A stretch of 64,000 bases of DNA. It comes from Streptomyces durmitorensis (GTDB lineage Bacteria; Actinomycetota; Actinomycetes; Streptomycetales; Streptomycetaceae). The translations under genes and the position numbers were made by a program. The notes under the pieces were generated by a model that was not told the DNA's origin, did not search any database, and saw nothing but the letters and a program-made list of their open reading frames with translations. Shown here one piece after another: positions 62,682 through 64,000 of this stretch; position 1 is the first letter of the stretch; each line of letters opens with the position of its first letter. The stretch spans positions 930,001 to 994,000 of the forward strand of contig NZ_CP097289.1 of the NCBI RefSeq assembly GCF_023498005.1. Reading direction: 5' to 3'.

Positions 62682-63007
62682 GACGCACGCTCCGTCAGCT
62701 GGATGGTGCGGCCGGTGTGCCCGCTGTCGTAGGCCCAGTGGTTGCGGTTGCCGCTGAAGGCCGGGACGTCGACCAGGTCGCCGCCGAGGGTGACCGCGCC
62801 GAGAACGACGGCCTCGTGGACGGTGGCCCGGTCGAACGTCTTGAGGTGCGCGTAGGGCCCGTCGGCGCCATTGCGCAGCTCGGGCACGATCAGGGCGGCG
62901 TGCCGCTGATTGCGCTTGATGTAGCAGGGGCGGCCGAAGGTGGAGCGGGCGCGGAGCAGGTCGATCAGGTTCCGGACCGCGGGGCGGTAGGTGCTGGTCT
63001 TCGTCAT
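62678..63007 (-). CDS. Hypothetical protein, 109 aa
   Basis: MTKTSTYRPAVRNLIDLLRA, ERASTFGRPCYIK-type basic start and HLKTFDRATVHEAVVLGAVT. Alpha/beta. Unknown. Confidence 0.72.
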   Translation of the reverse strand: MTKTSTYRPAVRNLIDLLRARSTFGRPCYIKRNQRHAALIVPELRNGADGPYAHLKTFDRATVHEAVVLGAVTLGGDLVDVPAFSGNRNHWAYDSGHTGRTIQLTERAS

Positions 63008-63069
63008 CTCGTGGTCTCCTTGGGGTGGCCGCCCGCGCTAAGCCCGCGGGCGGCTCTGGCGTGTGCGGG

Positions 63070-63192
63070 CTACCGCTGTGGCTGGGTCAGCGGGATGGGC
63101 CGGGCGCAGCTCTCGCAGAGGGCTTCGCCATCCGGCTTGGTGAAGGGGCCGTCGGTGTCGCCGCATCGGGCGCACCGGATCTCAGGCGGCAT
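63070..63192 (-). CDS. Zinc-ribbon micro-protein, 40 aa
   Basis: ATG at 63192 inside the end of the upstream gene, with GGGGGA upstream. CARCGDTDGPFTKPDGEALCESC is a compact four-Cys zinc ribbon. Unknown. Confidence 0.68.
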   Translation of the reverse strand: MPPEIRCARCGDTDGPFTKPDGEALCESCARPIPLTQPQR

Positions 63193-63718
63193 CGCCGTCC
63201 CCCGCGTCGAGTTGGGGCATCAGGTCGGCGGCGAGCTCGCCGTTCCGCCAGGCTTTGCCGATGGCGTCCTTGCCGGCCTTGGCGAAGCGCACGGAGTGGC
63301 TGCGCGCCCTGGTGGCCCTGACCTCGACACCGGGGACCGTCTCGAGGACGCCAGTCTCGGTGTCGCAGATCTCGGGCCGTCCGGCGGCGGTCATCTGGTT
63401 GAGGAGCAGCGCCTTGTACGAGTCACGGACTTCCGTGACGACGCGGCGGCTGATCTCCGAGGGGGCGTTCTTGACCACCCAATCGCGGAAGGCGTCGGGA
63501 TCGGTGACGACCGCTTCAGCCTTCGGATCGGTGAGGGAGATCTTGGCGACCTCGGTCCCGTCGGGCAGGGTCGCGGCGACCTGCCGCACTCCCCCGGTGG
63601 CGTCGAGTGCCTCCTGCATGTCGGTGCGTACCGCCCTGAGTCGAGCGGCGACCGCGTCGGCGAGGGCCTTGAGGACTGCCTCATCGGAGGCGAGCTTCGT
63701 CAGGTTGGAGAGCTCCAT
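63182..63718 (-). CDS. Hypothetical protein, 178 aa
   Basis: ATG at 63718 shares a base with the upstream stop. MELSNLTKLASDEAVLKALA, then VRQVAATLPDGTEVAKISLT, PDAFRDWVVKNAPSEISRRV and a beta C-terminus. Looks like a common actinophage early protein near recombination genes; function unknown. Confidence 0.7.
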   Translation of the reverse strand: MELSNLTKLASDEAVLKALADAVAARLRAVRTDMQEALDATGGVRQVAATLPDGTEVAKISLTDPKAEAVVTDPDAFRDWVVKNAPSEISRRVVTEVRDSYKALLLNQMTAAGRPEICDTETGVLETVPGVEVRATRARSHSVRFAKAGKDAIGKAWRNGELAADLMPQLDAGDGDAA

Positions 63719-64000
63719 CACGCTGCCCCCTTGAGAAGGCCAGCCATCTCGTTCAGCTGGGCTGCCCCGGCTTCGGCGATGGGCAGGCCGTAGGAGCGCT
63801 CGAATTCCTCCTCGATGTTGGGGAGTCCGGCGGTGACGGCGGCAGCCCGCAGCCCGCGCTCAGCGACGGTTGCCGCATCCTCAGGCGGAGCAGCGGCGGG
63901 GGTGTCGCTCTCCACGACCTCTGCGTCGATCACGCCGTCATCGCTCTGTGCGTCTGCGGACGGCGCGGGTTCGGCGAGCTGCTGGCCTCGGTTGATCAGG
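63718..64000 (-). CDS. Unknown protein, C-terminal part only (cut by window edge)
   Basis: The frame is open to the right edge. The visible 93 residues are acidic and Ala/Pro-rich (DDGVIDAEVVESDTPAAAPP), with LPNIEEEFERSYGLPIAEAG near the end. DDGVIDAEVVE-like tails occur at the ends of some phage recombination or nuclease proteins, but this is too little to name it. Confidence 0.6.
   Translation of the reverse strand, partial: LINRGQQLAEPAPSADAQSDDGVIDAEVVESDTPAAAPPEDAATVAERGLRAAAVTAGLPNIEEEFERSYGLPIAEAGAAQLNEMAGLLKGAA

Noticed and set aside
1..64000. tRNA genes or other structural RNAs
   Set aside because: I searched by eye for T-loop motifs such as GGTTCGAATCC and found no cloverleaf-compatible context; the few GGTTCGA hits are inside coding frames or lack stems.

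Overview
The window looks like a high-GC (roughly two-thirds G+C by eye) Streptomyces or related actinobacterial temperate phage, more precisely a phage-plasmid. Codon use is strongly third-position G/C, GTG starts are common, and stop/start overlaps (GTGA, ATGA, TGATG) link most genes. Nearly everything is read on the minus strand, so in transcription order the window runs from 64000 down to 1. Both ends cut genes: a tape measure gene on the left and an unidentified gene on the right.

Layout from left to right. 1-13.8 kb is the virion module, read from terS leftwards: small terminase, an HNH gene, a large terminase split by an in-frame TGA, portal, MuF-like protein, scaffold, major capsid protein, a glycosyltransferase, four head-tail/neck proteins, major tail protein, the G/GT tail chaperones with a GGGAAAA slip site, and the tape measure. 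13.8-14.2 kb is a non-coding segment packed with GATC sites beside terS (candidate packaging site). 14.2-16.7 kb holds small genes and a terminase-type HNH. 16.7-20.1 kb is a sugar cassette (two glycosyltransferases, a methyltransferase, a UDP-sugar dehydrogenase-like enzyme). 20.1-24.5 kb holds two diverged copies of a three-gene fibre or decoration cassette, separated by an HNH gene on the opposite strand. 24.5-25.3 kb is a secreted GH16-type glycanase.

25.6-31.6 kb carries small accessory genes (DUF6221-like, DUF6205-like, a membrane protein) and an N6-adenine methyltransferase. 31.6-32.7 kb is a plus-strand island: a ribbon-helix-helix regulator with five operator copies and a small alarmone-hydrolase-like HD protein. 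32.7-42.2 kb resembles a Streptomyces conjugative plasmid: a TraB-like FtsK/SpoIIIE ATPase, an Spd-like membrane protein, several tiny membrane or charged proteins, a short-repeat cluster next to traB, and an excisionase-like HTH gene. 42.3-43.9 kb is the control region: a KorA-like GntR regulator and a GIY-YIG/winged-helix fusion, with shared CTCCTTCGAAGGAG operators. 44-54 kb is a dense run of small early genes, many with zinc-binding cysteines, and a candidate RelE-like pair. 53.7-56.8 kb is probably replication: a helicase-loader-like protein, an initiator-like protein with an origin-like segment inside its gene, and a large HNH protein. 56.9 kb has a solitary Phd-type antitoxin. 57.3-61.6 kb has two C5-cytosine methyltransferases and a Dam-type adenine methyltransferase. 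61.6-64 kb has an ASCH protein and hypotheticals.

The picture is an element with complete head and tail assembly genes plus plasmid-transfer functions, four DNA methyltransferases, five HNH nucleases and a glycan-processing set. I see no integrase, partition ATPase, endolysin or tRNA gene in this window. Functions are inferred from reading the sequence and from remembered family features; no database search was run.
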